Source of the DNA: an uncultured Desulfovibrio sp.
Lineage (GTDB): Bacteria > Desulfobacterota > Desulfovibrionia > Desulfovibrionales > Desulfovibrionaceae
Direction: 5' to 3'
NCBI GenBank assembly: GCA_900546145.1
Contig: URBN01000048.1
Location: 1 to 12,122 of the forward strand
DNA: 12,122 nucleotides
Shown here: piece after piece, positions 5,898-12,122 of the stretch
Layout: every line of letters starts with the position of its first letter
Position numbering within the stretch: the first letter of the stretch is position 1
Program-made: the position numbers and the translations under genes
The notes under the pieces: model-generated
The model's input: the letters and a program-made list of their open reading frames with translations, nothing else
The model's database searches: none
Told to the model about the DNA's origin: nothing

Positions 5898-6700
5898 GGG
5901 CGGGAGGTTTTCCCGGAAGAGGAAAGAAAAAAGAAAGGACGGCAATCGGGATGAAAACTGAAAACGCCCGGAGCCGTGCCGGCATCCACATTCCGGAATT
6001 CCGGCGGAGCCTCCCTGCCGTTTTTTTCTGGGGAAGACGCGGTGGTACAGGACTTTCAGCAGGCAGCGGTGATCGTGGGGAGCGGATCCGTGAGGGAGTG
6101 TCTGTTCCGCGGGCAGGCGGGAACCCGTTAAAAAGAGGCATAAATATTGCAGTGTAAATTTCGCAGTCTTCGGCACGCTTTTATTTCCAGACGGTCCGGG
6201 TTGCCAGTCTCTTCATCCTGACGCTATCGTGACTCTGCTAACGGTATTTTGGGGAATGAGCCTGGCGGCATAAGGGGAGCAGCTGCCATTCATCCGGTTA
6301 CAAGGAGCAGTTCACGGCCATGGCACCACTTCAGATCCCAGCCAGACGTCTCACGGGCGGCGTTACGCCTTGCCCCGTGTCCCCTGCGGAGCTCTCTGTC
6401 TGCGGAAGAACAGGCGGTGGCGCCTGCCCGTCCTCTGAGGGTGAGGACTTTCACCGGACTCTGTCTGCTGCAGTCTGCGGACAGGGCAGTTCTCTGTGCG
6501 CTGCAGACACGGATGAAAATGCTCAGAGGGGGACGTGCCGGCTTCGCGTTTATTCCCTGGAGCGGCGGGTATTTCATGGGCGGTGACTGAACCGTCCCGG
6601 ACAGATTCTGCAGGGAAAAAGCCGGGTGCAGGAACGCGAAACTCTGACACACTCTGATTTCCTCATGTTAACCTTTGTTGCTTAGCCGGACAGCAATGCC
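5898..6700. other. ~800-bp gene-free region upstream of the sigma-54 activator
   Basis: No convincing gene is seen. Short open frames at 5951-6157 (+), 6249-6590 (+) and 6290-6652 (-) translate to Arg/Gly/Ser/Pro-rich sequences without domains. There is a CCGGAATTCCGG palindrome at 5993-6004, a perfect 6-bp hairpin at 6430-6448 (GTCCTC/GAGGAC) and an imperfect nested hairpin at 6462-6509. The stretch may hold the activator's promoter and leader, a structured RNA or gene remains; sequence alone does not decide. Confidence 0.5.
6462..6509 (+). repeat. nested imperfect hairpin in the activator upstream region
   Basis: TGTCTGC (6462-6468) pairs exactly with GCAGACA (6503-6509). Inside, GCGGACAG (6477-6484) pairs with CTGTGCGC (6494-6501) apart from one G-G mismatch, leaving a 9-nt loop. 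Role unknown: it may be part of a structured leader or small RNA, or chance. Confidence 0.3.
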
Positions 6701-8203
6701 ATGAAAGATTTGTTTTCGGTCAGTCTTCAGGATGTCATGTCTCCAGCTCTGCTTGCCGTGTGGGAGCGCATGAGCATCGGCGTAGCCATTGTGGACGCCG
6801 ATGGAATCTGTGTGTTCATGAACGACGTTCAGCGCAAAGTGGACGGGTTCTCCCAGACGCGTGTGGTGGGCAAACATATAACCCAGCTGTATCTGCCAAA
6901 CGGGATGAGTTGCGTCCCCACCATCGAGTGTCTGCGCCGTGGAGAACCCCTGCTGAGGAAGGCCTACTGGTATAAGACCGTTAATAATTCCCTTTTTTCC
7001 TCTGTTTCAGATTTTATTCCCCTTTTTAAAAACAGGGTCAGGGACGGCGTCCTGACTTTCACCATCTGGATGGACAGCACCCTTCTGACCGGCACAGGGA
7101 CACACTCCGTAGCGGGCGGGGCTGCCCGTGGCGGCCAGCCGCTCGCAGGGGAAAAGCTGCGTTATGATTTTGCGAGCATAATCGGGCAGGATACTGTACT
7201 GCGCGGTTCCATTGCCGACGCGCAGGAAGCGGCGAAAAGTACGGTTCCTGTCATGATCTGGGGAGAAAACGGAACCGGCAAGGAACTCTTTGCCCAGGCG
7301 CTTCATGCCGGCAGTCCCAGGCGGAAATATCCGTTTATTGCCGTCAACTGTGCGGCCATACCGGAAAATCTGCTGGAAGGCATACTGTTCGGAACATCCC
7401 GGGGGGCGTATACGGACGCGACTGAAAAACCCGGACTCTTCGAAAAGGCAGATGGGGGGACGCTGCTTCTGGATGAACTCAACTCCATGCCTCTGGGGCT
7501 GCAGGCGAAACTGCTCCGCGTCCTGCAGGAGAGGCGCGTGCGCCGGCTTGGCTCATCCACAGAGAAGGGCGTGGATGTGCGTGTCGTCAGCATACTGAAT
7601 GAATCTCCCCTGTCCGCAGTAAAAAGAGGGATCCTCAGGAGTGATCTGTACTATCGCCTCGCGGTCATTGGAATTTTTGTTCCTCCACTCAGGGAACGCC
7701 GGGAGGATATTCCCCTCCTGGTTTCCGACTTCCTGCAGAACTCCAAAAACGCGCCGGTGGGGATTGCCGTGGCTGGAAGCGTCATGCAGATGTTCCGGGA
7801 ATACAGCTGGCCGGGCAATGTCAGGGAACTGCAGCATGTCATAGAAGCCAGCCTGGCTCTGCTCAAGGGCCGTTCTGTTATTACGGAGGAATGCCTGCCC
7901 CGGCATTTCCGCGAGGCCGCCGGAAAGGAAGCTGTAACCGCTGACGGTGCCCCGGAGCCGTCTTGTGGCAGCGCCAGTCCGTCTGCAGGAAGTCAGGAGA
8001 CGATTGACGATTATCGTGACGTGCGCCGGAACAGTGTTATTCCTCTCAAAGAGAAGCTTTGCGCCTTTGAATCGCGCTGCATCCGCAATGTTCTCAGGGT
8101 TACAGGCGGCAATGTGGCCAAGGCCGCGCGCATCATGGCTCTCACGGCCCCGGGGCTCAGGTATAAGATGAAGCAGCTGAATATAGGCGATGAGGACTTT
8201 TAG
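6701..8203 (+). CDS. sigma-54-dependent transcriptional activator, PAS-AAA+-Fis (RocR type)
   Basis: 500-aa enhancer-binding protein. Residues ~20-115 resemble a PAS sensor (MSIGVAIVDADGICVFMND). The AAA+ domain spans ~155-400. Walker A is GENGTGKE with K194. The sigma-54 contact loop is GAYTDA (235-240), a variant of GAFTGA. Walker B is LLLDEL with D258/E259. The arginine region is LRSDLYYRL (312-320), then PPLRERREDIPLL and YSWPGNVREL. A Ser/Pro/Ala-rich linker (~405-440) leads to a Fis-type helix-turn-helix (GGNVAKAARIMALTAPGLRY, ~469-488). A TAG six codons upstream makes ATG 6701 the first possible ATG; its ribosome binding site is weak, implying low expression. There is no receiver domain, so it should respond to a ligand or redox cue directly. 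The two sigma-54 promoters in the window (1033, 9800) are its most likely targets (inference). Confidence 0.94.
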   Translation: MKDLFSVSLQDVMSPALLAVWERMSIGVAIVDADGICVFMNDVQRKVDGFSQTRVVGKHITQLYLPNGMSCVPTIECLRRGEPLLRKAYWYKTVNNSLFSSVSDFIPLFKNRVRDGVLTFTIWMDSTLLTGTGTHSVAGGAARGGQPLAGEKLRYDFASIIGQDTVLRGSIADAQEAAKSTVPVMIWGENGTGKELFAQALHAGSPRRKYPFIAVNCAAIPENLLEGILFGTSRGAYTDATEKPGLFEKADGGTLLLDELNSMPLGLQAKLLRVLQERRVRRLGSSTEKGVDVRVVSILNESPLSAVKRGILRSDLYYRLAVIGIFVPPLRERREDIPLLVSDFLQNSKNAPVGIAVAGSVMQMFREYSWPGNVRELQHVIEASLALLKGRSVITEECLPRHFREAAGKEAVTADGAPEPSCGSASPSAGSQETIDDYRDVRRNSVIPLKEKLCAFESRCIRNVLRVTGGNVAKAARIMALTAPGLRYKMKQLNIGDEDF

Positions 8204-8230
8204 TCCGGATAACCCGGACGGAAATTATCC
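8203..8230. terminator. possible bidirectional terminator between convergent genes
   Basis: The 21-bp gap between the convergent activator and DMT genes, together with their stop codons, carries GTCCGG (8203-8208) with CCGGAC (8214-8219). An alternative pairing is GGATAA (8207-8212) with TTATCC (8225-8230). There is no T tract on either strand, so termination is only a possibility. Confidence 0.3.
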
Positions 8231-9160
8231 CTGCCTGGTCTGGATCTGCCGTTCATGCGGCCTGTGTATGACCAGGGGCACAGAGCCAATGGTTACCGCG
8301 CAGGCCATCAGGATGCCGGGCGTGATGTGCTCGCCGCCCACGTACCAGCCCAGGATGATACCCACGACAGGAACCACGTATTCATAGGAAACGGCCAGGG
8401 CGATGCTGACATGGGTCAGCAGCCAGATATAGCACGAGTAGGCTACCAATGTGCCGCCTATGGTCATCCAGCTGAAGGCGATGATGATGTCCGGGCGCAG
8501 GTTTTCCCAGTGCATGGCAAAAGGTTCGCCCAGGATAAAAGCCAGGATGAAGCAGTCCGCGCCTCCACAGACGAGCAGCAGGCTTGTTGCCTGCAAAACG
8601 GAGAGAGTCTGTCCTACCGGATGTTTTTTCATGAAGAGGGAAGCGAAAACCCAGCCTACAGCGGCCAGCAGAACCAGAATCATGCCAATGACGGGGTACT
8701 CTCCCTGAGCCGAGCTGCGCTCGCACCAGCCTATGTAGGTGATACCGGCGGAGCCGGCGATAAGGCCAACCCACTGCAGGAAAGCCGGCCGTGGTTCACC
8801 GGCGAAAAGGTACCCGGCCACAAGCATGAGTATCGGTGTGGTGCTTGTAATAACAGCCGCAGTGGATGAGGAAACCTGTGTCTGGCCGAAACCGATAAAT
8901 CCGCTGCCAAAAAGCACAAAAGGTATGCCTACGACGAGATTCCAGCGTATGGTTTTCCAGGACGGCCTGACCCATTTCCCGGAGGCCAGGAGCATAAAAG
9001 CGAGAAGCAGGCCGCCAATGAAGGCCCGGCCTCCGGCCACAAGGAACGGGCCGGCGACTTCCAGACTCAGTTTGTATCCGATATACGAAGAGCCCCAGCC
9101 TATATAAACAAGGAACAGGACGGCAAAGACAAACCAGGGGGAAGGATCACGTCGAGTCAT
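8225..9160 (-). CDS. EamA/DMT-superfamily transporter
   Basis: 311-aa membrane protein with ten predicted helices arranged as two EamA repeats. The first repeat contains IGWGSSYIGYKLSLE and the Gly-rich GGRAFIGGLLLA; the second contains AAVGWVFASLFMKK and YEYVVPVVGIILGW. The start is ATG (complement of 9158-9160) with AGAGG five bases upstream; a GTG two codons earlier is less likely. DMT proteins of this type export amino acids or metabolites. The gene converges on the sigma-54 activator and diverges from the APC permease, so it lies inside the putative regulon region but in the opposite direction. No sigma-54 site is visible upstream on its strand. Whether it exports a product of the GRE pathway is speculative. 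Confidence 0.9.
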   Translation of the reverse strand: MTRRDPSPWFVFAVLFLVYIGWGSSYIGYKLSLEVAGPFLVAGGRAFIGGLLLAFMLLASGKWVRPSWKTIRWNLVVGIPFVLFGSGFIGFGQTQVSSSTAAVITSTTPILMLVAGYLFAGEPRPAFLQWVGLIAGSAGITYIGWCERSSAQGEYPVIGMILVLLAAVGWVFASLFMKKHPVGQTLSVLQATSLLLVCGGADCFILAFILGEPFAMHWENLRPDIIIAFSWMTIGGTLVAYSCYIWLLTHVSIALAVSYEYVVPVVGIILGWYVGGEHITPGILMACAVTIGSVPLVIHRPHERQIQTRQG

Positions 9161-9611
9161 AAACACCTCTTGTCCGCAGATATGCGATCCATTTTATGAG
9201 CAAGATGTATGCCGTGAAAGCCAGCCGGCGGAGAACCGCCTCCGTAACGCCGGTATCAGCTGGGGCTGACAGACCTGGGAGGCGCGCGGCCGTTTTTTTC
9301 GCTCCTTTCCTCTCGGAGGGAGAGGAGCTGCCGGGGCAGTGCCTCTTTTAGGGAAAAAGCAGAAAAGAGAGAAGAGCCCCTGTGCTGTTTTTCACACGGG
9401 CGGCCTGGGCAAAGTCCGTGTTTGTGTACAGCCCTCCGGGGAAGAAACATGGATTTCACGGACGTTACCGGAGAGGCCGGAAAAGGCCTTCCGGAGCCCT
9501 TCTGCGGCCTGAAATCCCATATGTTTCAGCCTGAAGCCTGTGAATTCGTCTGCGGCGTTTCCCTGTGCCCGGCCTGACGCCGAAGGCGGGCCGGGCCTGA
9601 TTTCCGCAAAT

Positions 9612-9636
9612 GGCAGAAGCTGCCGGCTCTTTTTTT
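9612..9636 (+). terminator. terminator-like hairpin with T run
   Basis: GGCAG (9612-9616) and CTGCC (9620-9624) form a 5-bp stem with an AAG loop, followed five bases later by seven T residues (9630-9636). It is weak alone. Together with the strong stem at 9567-9596 it could block rightward read-through into the permease promoter. Confidence 0.3.
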
Positions 9637-9674
9637 GCTCTCTGAAAGGCAAAAGTTTCACAAATAAAACAGAT

Positions 9675-9707
9675 AAATTTTTTAAAAAAAGAAAAAATTT
9701 CTCTTTT
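9675..9707. promoter_or_regulatory. AT-rich dyad, possible upstream activator or nucleoid-protein site (copy 2)
   Basis: AAATTTTTT (9675-9683), A7, G (9691), A6, TTTCTCTTT closely repeats the block at 917-953. The central G is 109 bp from the first base of the sigma-54 promoter, 11 bp (about one helical turn) more than in copy 1. The placement before both sigma-54 promoters suggests a shared regulatory function. The low complexity of the sequence limits confidence. Confidence 0.4.
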
Positions 9708-9799
9708 TTTGTTACATTTTTTACTTTTTTTAATAGCAACTATTCCTGTTTTATACTGCAGATATTGTAATTCCCATAAGCGCTCCTGTTCACAAGCCA

Positions 9800-9815
9800 T
9801 GGCAAGATTTTTGCT
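9800..9815 (+). promoter_or_regulatory. sigma-54 (-24/-12) promoter of the APC permease
   Basis: TGGCAAGATTTTTGCT matches the sigma-54 consensus at all defined positions except one (A for C at position 6), with a perfect TTGCT -12 element. With C9814 at -12, transcription would start near 9826, giving a leader of about 142 bases. A Shine-Dalgarno-like AAGGAGG (9828-9834) sits at the very 5' end of that RNA, far from the real start codon. A leader hairpin AGTCCCT (9882-9888) with AGGGACT (9905-9911) follows. Confidence 0.87.
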
Positions 9816-9967
9816 TTTGATTCGCTCAAGGAGGTTTTGAACAGTCAGAGGCTGAACCGCCAGAAGTATTGTGTGTTCTGAAGTCCCTCAGGATACGGCA
9901 GGAAAGGGACTGGATCATATTAAAACGCATAACGGTGCTATTTACAATTTTACGCAAGGACGCTTTC

Positions 9968-11440
9968 ATGGAACAGGAAATAAAACTCGAAAAGGCTTTG
10001 TCTCCTACACAGGTTACGGCGCTGGCCCTCGGCTCCATCGTAGGCTGGGGCTGTTTCGTTCTTCCAGGTGATATGTTTTTGCCCCAGGCAGGCCCCCTTG
10101 GCACACTGCTGGGTTTTCTTGCGGGTGCCATTCTCATTTCGTTTGTGGGCGTCTGTTACAGCTATATGATTAAATACGCCCCGGTTGCCGGTGGCGCGTT
10201 CACCTATGCCTATGTGGGCTATGGTCCTACGGCGTCTTTCATCTGCGGATGGTCTCTGGTTATTGGCTACATCGCCATCGTCATGATTGATATTGCCGCG
10301 CTGTCGCTGATCTTCCGCTTCCTGTTTCCCGGTGTATTTGAATTCGGAGAGCTGTACACCATAGCCGGCTGGAAGGTGTATGTAGGCGAAGTGCTGCTCA
10401 TGTTCGCGGGCACTGCCATTTTCGGGTGGCTCAACTACCACAGTATCAGCATGGCCGGCAAACTGCAGCTCATACTGGCCTTCATGCTCACCTTCGGCAT
10501 TATTGCTTTCTTCTTTGGAGCCGCAACGACCGATACGGCCAGCGTCACCAACCTCATGCCCTATTTTGCGGAAAACAAGAGTAAGACCGCCTGCGTGCTG
10601 AGCATTTTTGCGCTCTCGCCTTTCCTCTTCGTGGGGTTTGATACCGTGCCTCAGGCGTCGGAAGAATTTGCCTTTGCGCCCGGCCGCTGCCGTAATATTA
10701 TGGTCGTTTCCATTTTTGTCGGTATGATGCTTTACGCCATGGTTATGCTGGGCGTTGCCCTGGCTATGCCCTATCCGGAACTGCTCCAGAAAATGGATGA
10801 GATGCGCGCTGCCGGCGGTCACGCCTGGGCAACCGGCTACGTTGCCAATATCGCTTTTGGAAAGTTTGGTTCTATTGTGCTTGCCTGCGCTGTGTTTGGC
10901 GCTGTCTGCACTGGTATTAACGGTTTCTTTGTGGCTGCGAGCCGGCTGCTCCTCGCCATGTCCCGCGGCCGTATCCTGCCTGAATGGTTTGGCCGCATCC
11001 ATCCCAGGTATCACACTCCGTACAACGCCATCCTGTTTACGGCCGCCCTTGCCCTTCTGACTCCCTTTGCCGGGCGTTCAGCTGTCGGATGGACCGTTGA
11101 CATGAGCTCTGTCGGCACCGGCATCGGCTATCTGTTTACCTGCCTCGTCGCCCGCCGCGCGATCAGACAGAGCAGCGGCCCCGGACGCTCCGTTGGGCTC
11201 TTCTGCTGTATGATGGGTGTCATCTGCTCCATTCTGACCCTCGTCCTGCTCCTCACCCCCGGATCTCCAGCCTACATCTCTTTTGCGCCGCGGATTGTGC
11301 TGGCTGTGTGGGTTGTTCTTGGAGTTATCTTCTATTTTTCCAATAAAAAGGTTTGGAGCAGTCTTTCTCCGGAGGAGATGTCCCGCAATATTCTTGGCGG
11401 CGCGGACATCAGGCTCTTTTTTACGGATAAGACAAAGTAA
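9968..11440 (+). CDS. APC-superfamily amino acid/amine permease
   Basis: 490-aa inner-membrane permease with about 12-13 helices. The start is ATG 9968 (MEQEIKLEKALS), 7 bases after AAGGA (9956-9960). The upstream in-frame TTG at 9869 would add 33 non-family residues and is rejected. The first helix carries the APC substrate-binding signature ALGSIVGWGCFVLPG, matching the family's Gly-rich unwound helix, followed by PVAGGAFTYAYVGYGP in helix 3 and a conserved PFLFVGFDTVPQASEE in the middle. APC proteins move amino acids, polyamines or related amines with protons or by exchange. Its own sigma-54 promoter, like that of the GRE operon, suggests it imports the GRE pathway substrate, which would point to an amino acid or amine. 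That link is inference; the substrate cannot be read from sequence. Confidence 0.92.
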   Translation: MEQEIKLEKALSPTQVTALALGSIVGWGCFVLPGDMFLPQAGPLGTLLGFLAGAILISFVGVCYSYMIKYAPVAGGAFTYAYVGYGPTASFICGWSLVIGYIAIVMIDIAALSLIFRFLFPGVFEFGELYTIAGWKVYVGEVLLMFAGTAIFGWLNYHSISMAGKLQLILAFMLTFGIIAFFFGAATTDTASVTNLMPYFAENKSKTACVLSIFALSPFLFVGFDTVPQASEEFAFAPGRCRNIMVVSIFVGMMLYAMVMLGVALAMPYPELLQKMDEMRAAGGHAWATGYVANIAFGKFGSIVLACAVFGAVCTGINGFFVAASRLLLAMSRGRILPEWFGRIHPRYHTPYNAILFTAALALLTPFAGRSAVGWTVDMSSVGTGIGYLFTCLVARRAIRQSSGPGRSVGLFCCMMGVICSILTLVLLLTPGSPAYISFAPRIVLAVWVVLGVIFYFSNKKVWSSLSPEEMSRNILGGADIRLFFTDKTK

Positions 11441-11468
11441 TCTTCTCCCGGGCTGACACGCTCATACG

Positions 11469-11506
11469 GACAGAAGGCCTCCGGCGGGAGCCGGGGGCCT
11501 TCTGTC
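11469..11506. terminator. long hairpin between permease and convergent autotransporter gene
   Basis: The 17-base arm 11469-11485 pairs with 11490-11506 (one T-G wobble) around a GGGA loop. It is very stable and lies 28 bp after the permease stop and 77 bp from the opposing autotransporter stop. No long T tract is present on either strand, but the position between convergent genes supports a bidirectional terminator. Confidence 0.65.
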
Positions 11507-11583
11507 TTCCGATAAGAGGGGAAAAGGACTGCAATACGGGCTGCGGGAAGAGGAGCCCGCCGGAGACTGGCTGCTCCGGATGC

Positions 11584-12122
11584 TTAGAACTCGTACTGAA
11601 CGAAGAGGCTGCCGGTTACGCCTTCCTTTTTGCCGGCGTAGCCCTGCACACCGAGGTCAACAGTGAGCGGCAGGTCATCCGTGGGCGTGAACCTGAGGCC
11701 CATCTCGCCGCGTCCGGAATCGCCCTGGATTTTCGGGGAATCGATATCGTAGCCGAACACGGACGAGTCGGAGACGCCCTCAAACTCGTGCTCCCAGGCC
11801 GCGCCGATGTATGTGCTCACATGTTCGGTGGCCTGGTAGGCGTAGCGGGCACCAAGGCGCGTGCGGCTGGACGTGATGTCATCGAAGTCGACATGGTCGC
11901 CCGTATTCAGGGTCTCATCCGTTCCGAGAACCCGCGTCCAGTAGTATTTGCCGTAGATATCGAGAGAATGATCTTCTGCAATGTTCCAGAGATAGCCGAG
12001 TCCGGCATGGAGGTTGTAATAGGGCGTATCCGTGTCGAACTCCGCGGAGCGGCCATAGGCATCCCGCAGGGCGTCTCCGTCGAAGCTGTTGTGGAGCATG
12101 CCCGTGTGGGCGCTGCCTTCGA
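11584..12122 (-). CDS. autotransporter C-terminal beta-barrel domain, truncated by window edge
   Basis: Partial gene on the minus strand. The stop is at 11584-11586 and the frame is open to the right edge, so the start and any passenger domain are outside. About 178 residues are visible. They show alternating amphipathic strands typical of an outer-membrane barrel: YYNLHAGLGYLWNI, LDIYGKYYWTRV, RTRLGARYAYQ, VSTYIGAAWEHEF, RGEMGLRFTP. The protein ends in LFVQYEF; a terminal Phe is the usual BAM recognition residue. The segment MLHNSFDGDALRDAYG just before resembles the start of classic autotransporter barrels. It would secrete or display a passenger at the cell surface. An internal ATG at 12099 is not the start. 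No connection to the GRE system is evident. Confidence 0.88.
   Translation of the reverse strand, partial: EGSAHTGMLHNSFDGDALRDAYGRSAEFDTDTPYYNLHAGLGYLWNIAEDHSLDIYGKYYWTRVLGTDETLNTGDHVDFDDITSSRTRLGARYAYQATEHVSTYIGAAWEHEFEGVSDSSVFGYDIDSPKIQGDSGRGEMGLRFTPTDDLPLTVDLGVQGYAGKKEGVTGSLFVQYEF

Larger units (their letters stand above)
9161..9799. other. gene-free intergenic region between divergent transporter genes
   Basis: No convincing gene in about 640 bp. It holds a 7-bp hairpin (TCCTCTC 9308-9314 with GAGAGGA 9320-9326). A strong stem at 9567-9596 has GCCCGGCC/GGCCGGGC outside and CGCC/GGCG inside, with a 3-nt bulge. A terminator-like hairpin is at 9612-9636. From about 9660 the sequence becomes strongly AT-rich up to the sigma-54 promoter. 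Confidence 0.55.

Noticed and set aside
5951..6157. 68-codon open frame starting MKTENARS
   Set aside because: No domain, Arg/Gly-rich, and the nearest AAAGGA is too far from the ATG; kept only as part of the unexplained region.
6171..6186. CGGCACGCTTTTATTT as a third sigma-54 promoter
   Set aside because: The -24 half is similar, but the invariant GC of the -12 element is missing.
6249..6652. Overlapping open frames of 88-120 codons on both strands
   Set aside because: All have random-like composition and contradict each other; none shows a family signature.
9950..11014. 354-codon open frame antisense to the APC permease
   Set aside because: His/Gly/Glu-rich translation without domains, fully covered by a clear membrane-protein gene.
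1..12122. tRNA genes, CRISPR arrays and insertion sequences
   Set aside because: No T-loop-like motifs, regularly spaced repeats, transposase genes or terminal repeats were found by eye on either strand.

Overview
The window looks like a chromosomal segment of an anaerobic, moderately GC-rich Gram-negative bacterium. A sulfate- or sulfite-reducing Desulfovibrionaceae relative from the gut (Desulfovibrio, Bilophila or Mailhella type) is the best guess. This is inferred from a glycyl radical enzyme (GRE) with its activase, a selenocysteine-containing HesB/IscA-like protein, sigma-54 control and an outer-membrane autotransporter barrel. No marker gene fixes the taxonomy.

Layout. 1-422: 3' part of an ImmA/IrrE-type zinc peptidase gene. 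423-1032: gene-free stretch with two terminator-like hairpins, an AT-rich dyad and a strong sigma-54 promoter. 1114-4907: a three-gene operon made of an 817-aa GRE, its radical-SAM activase, and a 97-aa HesB/IscA-like selenoprotein read through an in-frame TGA. The SECIS loop after that TGA has the same loop sequence and spacing as in E. coli fdhF. A 17-bp stem terminator follows. 5166-5897: TauE/SafE-type permease. 5898-6700: about 800 bp with no convincing gene. 6701-8203: PAS-AAA+-Fis sigma-54 activator of RocR type. 8225-9160 (minus): EamA/DMT transporter, convergent with the activator. 9161-9799: gene-free, with hairpins and a second AT-rich dyad leading to a second sigma-54 promoter. 9968-11440: APC-family amino acid/amine permease. 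11584-12122 (minus): C-terminal barrel of an autotransporter, cut by the window edge.

How it may work together (inference). The activator at 6701 probably senses a small ligand through its PAS domain and switches on the GRE operon (promoter 1033-1048) and the APC permease (promoter 9800-9815). Each promoter matches the sigma-54 consensus at all but one defined position. This suggests substrate uptake by the APC permease, radical cleavage or decarboxylation by the GRE, and possible export of a product or anion by the TauE-like and DMT proteins. The GRE lacks the Glu two residues after the catalytic Cys that marks the eliminases and HPAD, so its reaction cannot be named from sequence. The pairing of an unassigned GRE and activase with a selenocysteine HesB-like protein is the most likely new system here. 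Ordinary gene calling would truncate the selenoprotein or miss it.
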